Positions 22,552 through 33,675 of a DNA stretch of 64,000 bases are shown piece by piece. The DNA comes from Persicaria tinctoria (taxonomy: Eukaryota > Streptophyta > Magnoliopsida > Caryophyllales > Polygonaceae). Position 1 is the first letter of the stretch. Each line of letters starts with the position of its first letter. The DNA is taken from contig JBANSL010000016.1 in the NCBI GenBank assembly GCA_037127255.1, positions 684,501 to 748,500 of the forward strand. The letters run 5' to 3'. Both the position numbers and the translations under genes were made by a program. The notes under the pieces are model-generated. The model was not told where the DNA came from and did not search any database. It saw nothing but the letters and a program-made list of their open reading frames with translations.

Positions 22552-22916
22552 GGGTTCGTTTGGTTCAATGTGAGAGTTGAAATTCTAGGGAAGTTACTTT
22601 ATGAAAATTGAATTCCCGGAAAGTGTAATTGATGAGAATTGTGAAAATGTGTTTTATGTGTTTGGTTGATTTTTTTATTTTAGATGATTAAAAGGGAGAA
22701 TTGAAAATTTCCAAATACAAAATGAAGGAAGTTGAACTTACGTATAGGAGACTAGGTAAGTGAACTTCCTTCATTTTGGAGGAATTTAACTTTCTGAAAA
22801 GTTGAATTCTTGTGTTTTTTAATTTCAAAAATATCAACCAAATACATAAATTTCTCCTAGATACTTCCTGAGAAGTTCTACTTTCTGGGTTTTTGGGTTG
22901 CCAACCAAACGAGCTC
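22552..22916. mobile_element. Tourist-like MITE, copy 1
   Basis: Ends GGGTTCGTTTGGTT and AACCAAACGAGCTC are inverted repeats, bordered by TTA on the left and TAA on the right. The same family occurs at 27648-28008 and 39109-39447. Size, ends and 3-base TA-rich target site suit PIF/Harbinger-derived MITEs. Confidence 0.65.
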
Positions 22917-23542
22917 TAAACCTATAAATAAATCGACCAAGCACGTAGATGTGAAGAGTATTATGTTTAAGGTACGTAGGAGATTATCTTTCAATTCATT
23001 TCAAAACTTATTATATGTATAAACTTTTACAAAACCCTAAATAATTTCACTGATTTATTTTTTATTTTTTTATTTATTTTTTTAAAATTAGTTTGATTTG
23101 AAGTATGTGTACATATTTAATCAAATGTAACAAAATGTCAAAAAGTGATAATTATTTTTATAATTATAAATGTGTAAATGTGAATATTTTATTCAAAATC
23201 ATTATGGATAGTAATACATAAAACTCAAATTACGATCTAGTGAATCTAATCAAATATTTAATTGTGTCTATTTGTATTTAAACAATAATTAAATTAAATG
23301 TAGATTAAGATCGATGGAGACTCGAGAGACAACTTGGATATATATCTAATTAAAAAAAAACTTTTTAAGTTTGAATTGTCTACATTGTACATTGTTAGAA
23401 CCCTGGTTAAAAAAAGCATACGATACCGAATCAAATGAGGAAGATAAACACAACTTTTTATATATAAAATTTGAAAATTGAGTGCGTAGAAGACTAAAAC
23501 TAGATGACTTGGAGTCGTCGTACGTCGGTCCTACAAACCTTA
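22917..23542. other. AT-rich spacer with duplicated segment
   Basis: No gene. From about 23300 it matches 33490-33675 (with 38950-39090) and, inverted, 60120-60360. This segment is the host DNA into which foldback element C, the Helitron and no element have inserted in the three copies respectively. Confidence 0.55.
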
Positions 23543-24880
23543 GAATTTTTTTTCAAAATATTCACTAAAAAATAAATAATTACAAAAATATTCACACTTT
23601 AAAACTATTTACGAAAATATTCATTTTTGTCAGATCGGGCAGAAAAACGCGATTTGAAACCGCGTTTTATTTCACAAGATAAAAATTTTAAAATTGAAAG
23701 AAAATAGGACAAAAACTTAATAAAAGAAACGCGGTTTCAAACCGCGTTTCTATTGCTAATTTTATTTCCGGATTAAATACGCAATTTTTTAATTTTTTAA
23801 CCCTAGACACGCGGTTTGAAACCGCGTGTCTTGCTTTTTTTTTTTTTGGAAAATTGAAAGGCCGCCAGAGGAGACGCCGGAGGGCAATTCCGAATGCCGG
23901 CCGCCAGAGGAGGAAGGAGGGACGCCGGAGAGGAAGGAGGAGAGGCTGGACAGAGGTGGCGAGGCCGGATCCGGTGTTGCTCGGCCAATTGCTCAGATTT
24001 GAGCTCCATGGCCATGGCGGCGCCTCTCCTTTCTTGCTCGGCCTCTCGCGACGCCTTCGTCCTCGCTCTCCGTCCTCTTCGTCCTCGCTCCCCTTCGTCC
24101 TCGCTCTCCGCCGACAACCATGGGTGCTCTCACCGTCCTCGCTCTCCGTCCCCGCCAACAATTGTTCAGATCCGAGATCCCGCCTTCTCGCCTCTCCCTT
24201 CTCACCCTCTCGCCTCTCCTTTCCCGCTCGTCTCCTACCGCCGACAACCATGGGCGCTCCTCCCTTCGTCATCGCTCTCCGCCTCCCACCGTCCTCGCTC
24301 TCGGTACCCGCCACCAATTGCAACCAATTGTAACTGCAGATCCGAGATCCCGCCTTCTTGCTTCTCCGGCGTCTCCCCTTCCACCGGATCCGCCCTCGTC
24401 CGAGCACCGCGTTTCGTTCTGCCTCCCAGCCTCCGGCGTCTCCCCTTCCACCGGTTCCGGCCTCGCCACCTCTCTCCGGCCTCTCCTCCTTCCTCTCCAG
24501 CGTCCCTCCTTCCTCCTCTGGCGGCCTGCATCCGGAATCGCCCTCCGGCGTCTCCTCTGGCGACCTTTCAATTTTCCAAAAAAAAAGAAGCAAGACACGC
24601 GGTTTCAAACCGCGTGTCTAGGGTTAAAAAATTAAAAAATTGAGTATTTAATCCGGAAATAAAATTAGCAATAGAAACGCGGTTTGAAACCGCGTTTTTT
24701 TTGTTAAGTTTTTGTCCTATTTTTTTTCAATTTTAAAATTTTTACCTTGTGAATAAAACGCGGTTTCAAACCGCGTTTTTCTGCCCGATCTGACAAAAAT
24801 GAATATTTTCGTAAATAGTTTTAAACTGTGAATATTTTTGTAATTATTTATTTTTTAGTGAATATTTTGAAAAAAAATTC
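23543..24880. mobile_element. Foldback Mutator-like element C, long arms with palindrome triplets
   Basis: 1338 bases with a perfect 9-base target duplication caaacctta (23534-23542, 24881-24889). Ends are GAATTTTTTTTCAAAATATT and its complement. Each arm has three 25-base perfect or near-perfect palindromes sharing CGCGGTTT-n-AAACCGCG and differing only in four flanking bases. Outer AAAA/TTTT is at 23644-23668 and 24755-24779. Middle GAAA is at 23726-23750 and 24674-24698. Inner GACA/TGTC is at 23806-23830 and 24594-24618. The inverted repeat continues into the GC-rich interior to about 23960 and 24450. The centre has repeated modules (gacaaccatggg, gatccgagatcccgccttct). No transposase; overlapping open frames look like by-products of GC-rich repeats. 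Confidence 0.88.
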
Positions 24881-24889
24881 CAAACCTTA

Positions 24890-25828
24890 TTCTTCATGTA
24901 AATGCGATGCGACTTGCGAGTCTCCGACAAGTCAATTCGATCAGGGTGTGGCTTCAAATTAAAACAAGTTTTTTTCTATATTTACCCTAACAAATTGAAA
25001 TTGAATTCATTAATTAAGCCATTCCAACTTTTAAATACACTCACTAAATAAAATTAATCTTTTATATTTATATATATATAGGCCAAATTGCCAAACTGTT
25101 ATAAAAAATCAACCTCAAACGACTTATTGGTATAAAAAAAAATCAAGTGAGACAAATAGGTATAAAAAATAACATCAATGCGACAAATTGGTACATTTTC
25201 TTTTAAAATGGTTTTTATTAAATTAAGTCAATTTATACCTCTTGAATTTATTTCCGTTTAAAATATAAATAAATAAAAGAATTTGCATTCTAATTTTTAT
25301 ATTTTAATTTCAATATTTAAATTAAATAATCAAATGGATTTAAAAATCTATTTGAATTAATTTTTTTATAATGAATATATATATATACAAATTGTCCCAT
25401 TTTATTACCGAAAGTGTTTAAAAAGGTAGGCAACTTTTTATAGATTACTTTGGATTAAAATTAAAATAAACTTATAGATTTGAGTAGATTTCAACAGATT
25501 TGGAGATTAAAACAAAATCTCGTTGATACGGTGTTTGGCTGCTCCATGGAGATGGGGATTAAGGGGATTTTAGGAGATGAAAAAAAGGAAGAATCTGAAA
25601 TCTAGAGGGTGAAGATTATGGAGATTTGGAGATCCTATGATTCGACATTCTTGCCCCTCCTCTCCATTTCACGCGTTTCTTCAGAGCTGGAGGACACCTC
25701 GCATCACCGCTTCCTCCATTGTCATCTTCTTCCAAAAGGTCTAGGGTTCACATAAATGGGTAGATTCGAACCCAAAATTGTCGAATCGAAGTCCAAGGTG
25801 GCTACGAGGTGGGTGTGAACAGCCGGAA
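24890..25828. other. AT-rich spacer left of the TLP remnant
   Basis: No gene. 24890-24950 continues the duplicated segment interrupted by element C. 25440-25740 contains gtgtttggctgctcc-type sequence that may be the left part of an unrecognised element whose right part ends near 27470; I could not prove matching ends. Confidence 0.35.
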
Positions 25829-26646
25829 TCATTGTTGTCGCCGACGTTGAGGGTGATCTCGACTAGGCTTGGCGGCGGGGCCCCATTGGTGCTGTTGTAG
25901 GAGACCTGGCTGGTCCCATGGTCTCCGAGTCTCCGATGGGGCAACTGTTGAGCCGGGAAGCAAGGGACGTCAGACACACCCCTTTTAACACATACGAATC
26001 GGGATGGACAAGAACTGTAAACCAGAGAGCCAAACTCAAGCAATCCAACTAACAATCAGACACAAACAGAAGATAAAATAACCAAGCACAAAGAACACCA
26101 GATTTACGTGGAAACCCCAAAACGGGGAAAAAACCACGGGAGACAGAAACTTCCACTATCAACAATAACAAGTGGGTACAATCTTCCCTAGACAAAGCTA
26201 GAGGCATACAACATCATCAAGCATCAACAAGCTTGGACAAATCTCCAATTTCATCACCCAATTGGTGGAAATCAACAACAACCCAAGAAAGAACACAAGC
26301 AAAGGGGATCTGAGATTGGAGGCTCAAAACGACGATCCAACCGTACAAAATGAAGCCTATGATGAGGTGAACAACATACCAGAAAATCGTCCCAATCGGA
26401 GGTCGTTTGGTCGTCGATCGGGGCACTTCAAAATGGGCTGAACAAGGGCATACGGGATTCCTCTCCAAGCTCTCTCTTTTCTCCCTTTCTCACTCTTTTG
26501 TTTTCTCTCTCTTACTTTCCCAAATGGAAAAGGCATCCCCTTTTATAAAGAAGGTAGGGTAAAACTTCACATGGTAAAAACCATATGGTAAATAGTCCAT
26601 TGGACTCTTCCCCCATATAGGAGGGAAACACAACAGCAACTGAATC
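25829..26646 (-). pseudogene. TLP remnant split by a solo LTR
   Basis: 25829-25945 on the minus strand still reads as TLP coding sequence (CPIGD..., CNSTNGAP-type region, SLVEITLN, then GDNND) with a small insertion and frame damage. It resumes for about 11 bases (gcaactgaatc) at 26636-26646 on the other side of the solo LTR. Both ends of the gene are missing. An orphan copy of the TLP promoter block lies at 27480-27590 in the matching orientation, so this is most likely a dead cluster member; capture of a fragment by a transposon is the alternative. Confidence 0.75.
25946..26635 (-). mobile_element. Solo LTR, 690 bases
   Basis: Starts TGTTGAG and ends CACAACA on the plus strand (TG...CA with a 5-base inverted end TGTTG/CAACA) and is flanked by the 5-base duplication gcaac (25941-25945, 26636-26640). 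On the minus strand it holds a TATAAAAGGGG promoter box (about 26540-26550), followed downstream by a leader-like segment and gtttccacgtaaatctgg, a stretch I associate with plant LTRs. No internal retrotransposon genes adjoin it, so it is a recombination-derived solo LTR. Confidence 0.8.
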
Positions 26647-27479
26647 CACATCTCAATGGAGCGATGAAAGATGAGACAAAGATCCAAGTAGATGTTGCCT
26701 CCTCTCTGATTTTCGAAGTTGTTCCTTTGTTCAACTCTAGCTTTACTTTTCCTCTCCCGTTTTGTAGTGTATTGCTTCGTCTGATGAAGTTTCGGTTGCA
26801 GCTTACTGTATCCGTGTGAACCTCGATTTCAACTGACATTGAATTCCTCAGAAGTTTCATTAAATGCGGTTTCCCCCTCTTATCCCTACAATCGTAAAAA
26901 TTTGATAATTTGGATTCGGTTTCACATTTCATTAATTGGATTTGGAATCACCTAAATCGATATGTGCCTATGGTATTGACATTGCTGTTGAAGGTGAAGC
27001 TGCTGATTTGCAGTATCACGCAAGGATTGCTTGTGAATTGTGATACAAGCTTAGTTACACAAACGCCATTTTACACAGTGGTGTCGAAGGTGAAGCGCTT
27101 CTGTCGAGGTGAAGTCGGGGTACTGCAGCCGGTGGCGTTAGAGAACCCTCAAGTTGCGGGCGTCAGTCGGCAGATTCGCGATGAGGAGGAGCTCGATGGG
27201 GAATGAGGAAAACGATGAACTCGCGAGGGGGGCATGAGAAGGGTGGGGGTTAATAATTCTAGGGGTAGAAAGGTAATTTTCAATCTTTTAAATACATCAA
27301 AATCTTCTACGCACCAAATATCTTTAAGAGATTTCTGGCCAAATAAATTTTCATCTCCTAATATCTACACAAACTCCGTTAATCTACAAAATCTGTCTCC
27401 ATCTCCTAATATCTACAAAAATCTCATTAATCGACAAAATCTCTATATTCTATCAAACACAGCCTTAGTTTATATGGGA
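26647..27479. other. Unrecognised sequence between TLP remnant and orphan promoter
   Basis: No gene recognised; the open frames here have no recognisable domain. The right end (27290-27470) has repeated catctcctaatatctacaaa units and finishes atcaaacacagcc, which looks like a transposon terminus. Confidence 0.3.
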
Positions 27480-27590
27480 ATTAAATTATGCCACGATGAT
27501 GGGAAGAAAAATGAATCTCCTACTTTGACTAATTGTCTCATTTTCAAAGTCCACAATAAAGAACTCTCGCGCGGCATTGATATTTGTCAA
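27480..27590 (-). promoter_or_regulatory. Orphan TLP-type promoter block
   Basis: Matches the TLP4 upstream region (aattaaattatgccac, aatgaatctcct, tttgactaattg, ctctcgcgcggcatt). The W-box equivalent is mutated here (caaagtccac instead of caaagtcaac). No TLP start codon follows it. Confidence 0.6.
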
Positions 27591-27647
27591 TCTCACCTAA
27601 ATAATTCCCTTCTTCTTTCTTGACTTCTATCTAAATTTACTTAATTA

Positions 27648-28008
27648 GAGCTCGTTTGGTTCACGTTCTAAAAACCTAGGAAGTAGTAATCCCAGAAATT
27701 GAAGAAAATACCAGCGTTTAGTTGAGTTTTTTGTTACGGAAAAATTTAGGAAGTTGAATTCCTGCCTTCCTGGGAATTTGAATTCCTCCATTTTGGAGGA
27801 AGTGCATTTACCTAGTTCCCCCTAGGTAAGGTCTAATTTCACCCTTTTTAATAGGAAAATTCTATTTTTTTATTTCAATTCCTATAATCCAAAATCCAAA
27901 AACCAAACACAATTTCTAAATTCCCATGATTTTCAATTTACGGGAATTGAATTCCTAGGAAGTTAACTTCTCGTAAACTATACTTCCCACGTCTAACCAA
28001 ACGAGCCC
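27648..28008. mobile_element. Tourist-like MITE, copy 2
   Basis: GAGCTCGTTTGGTT...AACCAAACGAGCCC flanked by TTA on both sides (27645-27647, 28009-28011). Interior AT-rich with gaattcc motifs shared with copies 1 and 3. Confidence 0.75.
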
Positions 28009-29269
28009 TTAATACAGAGTAAGAACTGATTCAATTTTAGATGGTGCTATTAATTTTGGGTTAAAATCTAAGTAATTTTATTTTTGGCATTGAAACTTTA
28101 GAAATTTCCATTTAGAGGTATGGAGAGTGTAAAACTTTTCTATATTACCAAAATCAAGAAAGTGTAAAACTTATACCCCAAAATTGAGAACACTATCGAG
28201 TACTATTAGGGTTATCGAGTTTAGTTCGAGATCGGCTTTAAAAAAGATCGGATCAAACTCAGCTCGTTCATTTGCTAAACGAATCGAGTATAATTAATCA
28301 CATTTATAAGCTCGATTCAATTCGAACTTGAAAAGCTTGAATATTGTGGGATTTATAAAATTTGCCCTTCATTAATAATCTTGGTTCGGAAAAACATGTA
28401 ATTTACTATTTATGCACATTTTTTTTTAAGATTATGAAAACTATATAAAATACCCATTAATTTTTTTTTTTACATTTTCATACTTATTAATAGTAAGTAA
28501 AAAATTATAATTTTTTTATATAAAAATGGATATTTTATATAGTTTTATTATCCTAAAAAGATACGTGGTTAGTAAATGTCATAATTTGTCGAACGAAAGG
28601 AGTATTTTATGATTGGGTAGAGCTACTCTAGGCTCGAAAACATATAACAGCTTGAGCTCGTTCGATGTTACTAAATGAGCTGAATATTCCCGTTCTTGGT
28701 ATGTTCCATATGCAAGTCAATATATAATTAATCTCACTAACTTTTATATATATTCCCATTATGGGTTTGTTTCACATGCACGTCAATATATACAATTAAT
28801 CTATCTAGCTTTTATATAAAACAACAACAAACCCAGTATATTCTGCTTAGAGTAGAGTTTGAGAGGTCTCATTGTACGCTCTCTTTTCCCGACTTAGGTC
28901 GAGAGAACTTTTGTATGACTCGTACTTGTGCAAGAGTCTAACTAACTTATATATATACATATATAAGATTTTAGGGCATTAATTTATTTATATTTAGGTC
29001 CAACAAAAAGTATATTTAAATAATGTATATAATAGCTTTTACTTAAATCAATTTATCGGATAAATTTTTTTCTTAAACATTGTTAAATAAATTATTATGA
29101 TGAAATGAAAAGTATTAATCATATGATAAATTTTATTTAATAATATGCAAAATAAATAATCTAATCTACAAGTAAAATTTATATCTAAATATATGAAACT
29201 TTGATGAACATATTTATAATTGTATTCAAATTTTAATGTTTTTAGTTTAGATTAAATGATAAGATTTCA
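28009..29269. other. Duplicated cluster spacer
   Basis: No gene. 28040-28330 matches 17880-18130; 28680-29230 matches the DNA around foldback element B (20600-22450). It carries the uninterrupted target site of that element at 28700-28708. Confidence 0.6.
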
Positions 29270-29770
29270 TGCTGGAATAAAGAAGAAGTGAAAACCAAAT
29301 TAACAAAACGTATGAGGCTTCCTGATAAAATGATTTGGAAATGTCCCCCAACAAATGTGGTCAAAATTAACGTAGATGCTTCGGTTAAAATTGGTAGGCA
29401 TCCTCAGATTGAGTGCATTCTTAGGAATAATTATGGTTAGATTATTCGGATACATGAATGCAATATTAGGATGAGCTCTGTCATCCTAGCTAGCTAAAGC
29501 GTTTGCAGTATATGCAGGTAAGACTAGCAGTGGAGCTTGGGATACGGAGAGCCACAGTTGAAAGTGATTGTTCAATCGTTATCAATGTCATTAATCAGGG
29601 GAACAACATACCATTGGATCGAGGTGGTGCAAATAGTTCAAGAAATTCGTTCATTTAGCGAAAGTTTTGAGACCATCATATTCCAACATTGCTATAGAGA
29701 GGCGAATTCTGCAGACGATTTTCTAGCAAAATCTCAGCTGAGTTGTAATGTTATTTTGAGTTCTTGTTGA
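29270..29770 (+). pseudogene. RNase H-like (RVT_3) remnant of a LINE
   Basis: Broken reading frames encode IWKCPPTNVVKINVDAS, the typical opening of the plant LINE RNase H tail, then a premature stop at 29439-29441. A shifted frame at 29537-29770 ends in FQHCYREANSADDFLA, the conserved end of that domain (compare WVKRESNRAAHCLA in the intact LINE). No reverse transcriptase is left. Probably a truncated, old LINE insertion. Confidence 0.75.
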
Positions 29771-30251
29771 GAGTTCCAGAACATCATCATGTTAGACAAT
29801 GGCGGATCTAGTGTATCAAAGCTAGGTGAGCGGAAATGTTTTAGTCATGAAAAAGAAGAAAAAAAATAACAAGCCAAAAACCCTAATTTAGAAATTAAAA
29901 ATAGATGATATAAAATACTAATCTCATCTCAATATATGTCTACAATCAAATTCCCAAACAATTCAAAACCCTAATTTAGTAAATTATAAATTCAATAAAG
30001 ACTAATTAGAAGAGAGTAAAAAAAACATATCTCACAAATTCGATTAAAGAAGTGGTAAAAGAGTTTGAAAATCAAAATTAAATGACCGAGGTTGAAGTTT
30101 AATAAACGTCGAAAAAAACGGGTTGTGTAGCCTAATAGTGTCGAAGCCTTTGCTTTTGCTTATATGTGCGTGGAACGGTGGAACTTGGAAGGAGGGTGAG
30201 GCGGTGTATTTGATTCCAAATGTAAAAAAAAAAAACGAACCTTTTTAATTA
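29771..30251. other. AT-rich spacer
   Basis: Nothing recognised. It ends with the target duplication (tttttaatta, 30242-30251) of the TIR element that follows. Confidence 0.4.
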
Positions 30252-30644
30252 GGGTAAACTGCAGAAAACCACCCCTTAAATATATGATATTGCTCAAAAC
30301 CACCCCTTATATTAATAATTGCCAAAAATCACCCCTTATAACTATTCCGTTAGCAATCAACCACCCATTTTATGTTTCTGTTAGTAACTTAGTTAACTAT
30401 ATAAAATTACATAATTACCCCTGCTTTTTTAATGTAAAATAATGTGAAGTAGAAGATAATTACAAAAATAATATTCTAAAATTAAAATAAAAAACAAATA
30501 TTGCCTTTCTTCTCCATAGGTCAAAATTACCGATCAACTTCTTTGTACACAGTCATGTCCAACTTCGAAATACTCCATATCCATGGCGGAAGTGCGACCA
30601 CAAGATCGGAGTCAAGTTCAAGGAAGTTATGTGCACCAAACAAG

Positions 30645-31326
30645 CAGGGCCGGACCTGATATTTTGAATGCCCGAGGCGAGATTTCAAAACGGGACCCTT
30701 TACTATTTTCAACCCTAACAAAACAAACATCAAAGTATTAAAAAAAACAAATAGCAGCAATATACACTGTCTTTGTTGTTTTTTTTTAAAAAAAATATAC
30801 AAATAGCACTGTAGCAGCAAGATGTTTTTAAAAATAAAACAAAAAAAAGGCCAAAAAATGTTTAAAAAAAACAAATATTGTCTTTGATGCTTTTTAAAAA
30901 AATCAAACAAAATACAAATAGCACTTTAGAGGTTTAAAAAAAAAAACAAAAAAAAAACATGTTGATGTTTTTAAAAACAAAACAAAAACAAACATACATT
31001 GTCTTTGATGCTTTTTTAAAAAAAAAAACAAAATACAAATAGCACTTTAGTTTTTAAAAACAAAACAAAAAAAGGCAAAAAAACATGCATGTTTTTAAAA
31101 ACAAATAAAAAAAAAAGGTAAAAAAGTGGAAGTTTAGGATTCGAACCCGCGTTTCCTTCCAATCCCTTGCGTCTCCATCCGTTGTGCCATGCTTTCCATG
31201 TTGTCACTAGTTGTATTCAATATCTATATATATATATACTATATACATACATACGAAAATTGGGCCCTTTAGCGAAAGTGGGTCTGAGGCGACGACCTGT
31301 TGGGCCTCGCCTCAGGTCCAGGCCTG
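30645..31326. mobile_element. hAT-type non-autonomous element
   Basis: Ends CAGGGCCGGACCTG and CAGGTCCAGGCCTG, flanked by a perfect 8-base duplication caaacaag (30637-30644, 31327-31334), the hAT length. Inside are imperfect tandem units (gtctttgatgctttttaaa, aaatagcacttta) and a tRNA-like sequence. No transposase. Confidence 0.82.
31137..31189 (-). repeat. tRNA-like SINE head
   Basis: On the minus strand, box A-like TGGCACAACGG (31179-31189) and perfect box B GGTTCGAATCC (31137-31147) are spaced as in tRNA-derived SINEs. The body and tail are not clear. Confidence 0.45.
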
Positions 31327-31334
31327 CAAACAAG

Positions 31335-32060
31335 ATAACGATCGAGTCCACCGGTTGGTACCAACAACAAGCACGAACACCACCCGTTTGCAGCACCATC
31401 AATCGAACTCAACAAAGAAAAGGCACAAATTGTGTACTTCGTCAGATGCAAAAATCCTCCAAATCAGAAATTGATCTCGGAATTAAGGGTGACAGGGAGT
31501 ATTATAAGCAGTCTAATCAACCCCTCAACCAATTCAGGGGAAAATCTTCAAAAAAATTCGAATCCAAAAATTAGGGTTTGTCCTTCGAAAGAGAAACTAG
31601 TATAGATCCGGGAAGCTACTGATTTTTGGTGTTATTTTCCTCAGATCCAACCCAAAGAAACCACACAAATCCTTCAGGTTTCATGAAATCAAAAGTCGCA
31701 CAATCTGGAACCTGCGATGACGGACAACCTACCAGGAGGAGAAACAAGGGCGCCGCCGTTTCTCACAAAACAAGTGGATTTCCGGACTGATTTTAGGAGG
31801 CCAGCCTTGTCCGTTCCCGTTTGCGGCTCCGTCCGCTCCGTTCTCAATCGTTGGCCTGCAGGAGTCCACCATGGCTTTCATCCAACCATGGCAGACCTTG
31901 GAGAAGACAAAAGGACGCCCCCGGAACCAAGCCCCGCCATCGCCATCAACCCACCGAACTCGAGACCACCGCCGCCGACTCCAAGACGCGAGCACCACCA
32001 TTGTTTCCTTTTATTTTTCTGATCTTCCACCGCCATTTTTTATCTTCTTCAATTTGTGAT
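31335..32060. other. Interior of TIR element E
   Basis: GC-richer segment with short overlapping open frames on both strands (for example around 31717-32022) and no domain I recognise. It may be captured host DNA. Confidence 0.3.
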
Positions 32061-32070
32061 TTGAGATGTC

Positions 32071-32461
32071 TAGGGCTGTTATTCGAGTCAAACGAGCCGA
32101 GTATTACTTGTTCATATTTAGTTCATTTAGAATATGAACGAGCTCGAGCCGAGCCTAAATTTTGACTCGAGCTTAATAATGTGCTCATATTCGGCTCGTT
32201 TAGGAAATGAGCGAGCTCGAGCCGAGCTTTTTTCGAGCTTTAGGCAATTCTACTTGCTCATTATACAATAACTTTAAGAAAATTTTAAAGATTTCATAAA
32301 ATTCGAGCTATTCGAGTTTAATTCGAACGAGCCGAGCTTTGGAACGAGCTTAAAAATGTGCTCATACTCGGCTTGTTTAGAAAATGAACGAGCTCGAGTC
32401 GAGTTTTATACGAGCCGAACCCGAGCCGATCACGAGTAGCTTGTCTCACATAACACCCCTA
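32071..32461. mobile_element. hAT-like MITE of the gagctcgagccgagc repeat family
   Basis: 391 bases starting TAGGGCTGTTAT and ending ATAACACCCCTA, flanked by gagatgtc (32063-32070, 32462-32469), an 8-base target duplication. The interior is full of gagctcgagccgagc palindromic units. Degenerate relatives are scattered through the window. Confidence 0.75.
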
Positions 32462-32755
32462 GAGATGTCCGATTACTTCCTTCAAATTCATCTCTACAAT
32501 CTATTTTGTTATATTTTTTAATAAAAAAAATCATTCATTTATATTAAGATAATTAAAGTACATGATACTTAACGGAAATTTGGATGGAAAGTTGAATAGG
32601 GTGGTTGATTGCTAACGGAATAGTTATAAGGGGTGGTTTTTGGCAATTATGAATATAAGGGGTGGTTTTGAGTAATATCACATATTTAAGGGGTGGTTTT
32701 CTGCAGTTTACTTTTTTAATTAAGAGGTCTTTGCCCTTTGGGCCTTTAATACATT

Positions 32756-33046
32756 TTTTTTTTATATCCAGGTATCCCAAGCTTACACTTAGACTTGGGG
32801 AGGTAAACCGCGGGATGTGCCTCAAGTCTCCGGCCCCTCATGGCCTCATCGACTTGGGGAGGTAAACCGCGGGATGTGCCTCACTAATGGTCCAACCACC
32901 CCCCTTTATACCCTTTGGCTCCAGGAGGCCCACTCCACAAGAGAAACAAATAATGCTCCTCCTGGGAATCGAACCTCCCGCCCGAAGCTTCTAGGCCCAG
33001 CGTAGGGTGACCTTTCAACCAGTGAGCTATGCCCCAGGGGGCTGGA
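32756..33046 (-). mobile_element. tRNA-derived SINE with internal duplication
   Basis: Minus strand: TCCAGCCCCCTGGGGCATAG start, box A TAGCTCACTGG, box B GGTTCGATTCC, and a poly-A tail at 32756-32763. A 13-base duplication cctttaatacatt flanks it (32743-32755, 33047-33059). The 3' half contains a 33-base segment twice (32792-32824 and 32851-32883), 59 bases apart. Confidence 0.85.
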
Positions 33047-33059
33047 CCTTTAATACATT

Positions 33060-33128
33060 AAGCCCACTAGTACTACCTGTAAGATTATATAATTGATGTA
33101 AAGTCCTCCTTAGGGTTTCCATTCATTG

Positions 33129-33174
<46 letters not shown>

Positions 33175-33675
33175 TTATAAGGGTATTGGGCCTTAATGGG
33201 CTTTTAGCCCACTATACAATATTAAGACCTATGTAATCTATCACTACCCACCTACAAAAAAATTCCACCCAACAATTTTTTTTTTAACCTAGCCCCAGAA
33301 AAATTTACTCTTGCTCCCACAAACATCCGACATTGATGTTAAATGATCTAGGATGTCGATAGAACATCCAACTTTTAAGCGTAAGGTGCGAGGCATGTAC
33401 TCGCACACCTCTTAATTGAAGCGTAAGTTGCGGGGCATGTACTTGCACAACTTAAAATAAATATTAATCCAAGATTATCCTTAATTAAGATCGATGGAGA
33501 CTCGAGATACAACTTGGATTTCTGAATCACACCTGGGTATATATCTGATTAAAAAAAAGAGCTTTTAATTTTGAATTGTCTACATTGTACATTGTTTAGA
33601 ACCCCTGTTTAAAAAAAGCATATATACGATACCGAATCAAATGAGGAAGATATACACAACTGTTTAGTCTTTTTA
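33060..33675. other. Spacer left of the Helitron
   Basis: (TA)n microsatellite at about 33132-33172. A roughly 41-base unit (gcgtaaggtgcgaggcatgt...) is tandemly duplicated near 33380-33460, single in the inverted copy at 60380-60420. From 33480 it is the duplicated segment that hosts the Helitron. Confidence 0.5.

Larger units (their letters stand above)
30252..32712. mobile_element. Non-autonomous TIR element E (Mutator-like), nested host for other insertions
   Basis: Ends GGGTAAACTGCAG and CTGCAGTTTACT begin inverted repeats of about 120-150 bases rich in accacccctta units (aaaaccaccccttaaatat at both ends). Flanked by tttttaatta on both sides (30242-30251, 32713-32722), a 9-10-base target duplication. 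The inside holds a hAT element (30645-31326), an unrecognised GC-richer segment (31335-32060) and a second hAT-like MITE (32071-32461). No transposase. Confidence 0.78.

Noticed and set aside
23688..24643. Long overlapping open frames on both strands in foldback element C
   Set aside because: They arise from GC-rich inverted and tandem repeats; the translations are low complexity (Arg/Gly/Pro/Ser-rich) with no domain.
25440..27470. A single transposon spanning the TLP remnant
   Set aside because: Left and right termini share only a loose gtgtttg motif and no target duplication was found.
31135..31206. Functional tRNA gene at the tRNA-like box A/B sequence
   Set aside because: I could not fold a cloverleaf and the sequence lies inside a hAT element, so a SINE remnant is more likely.
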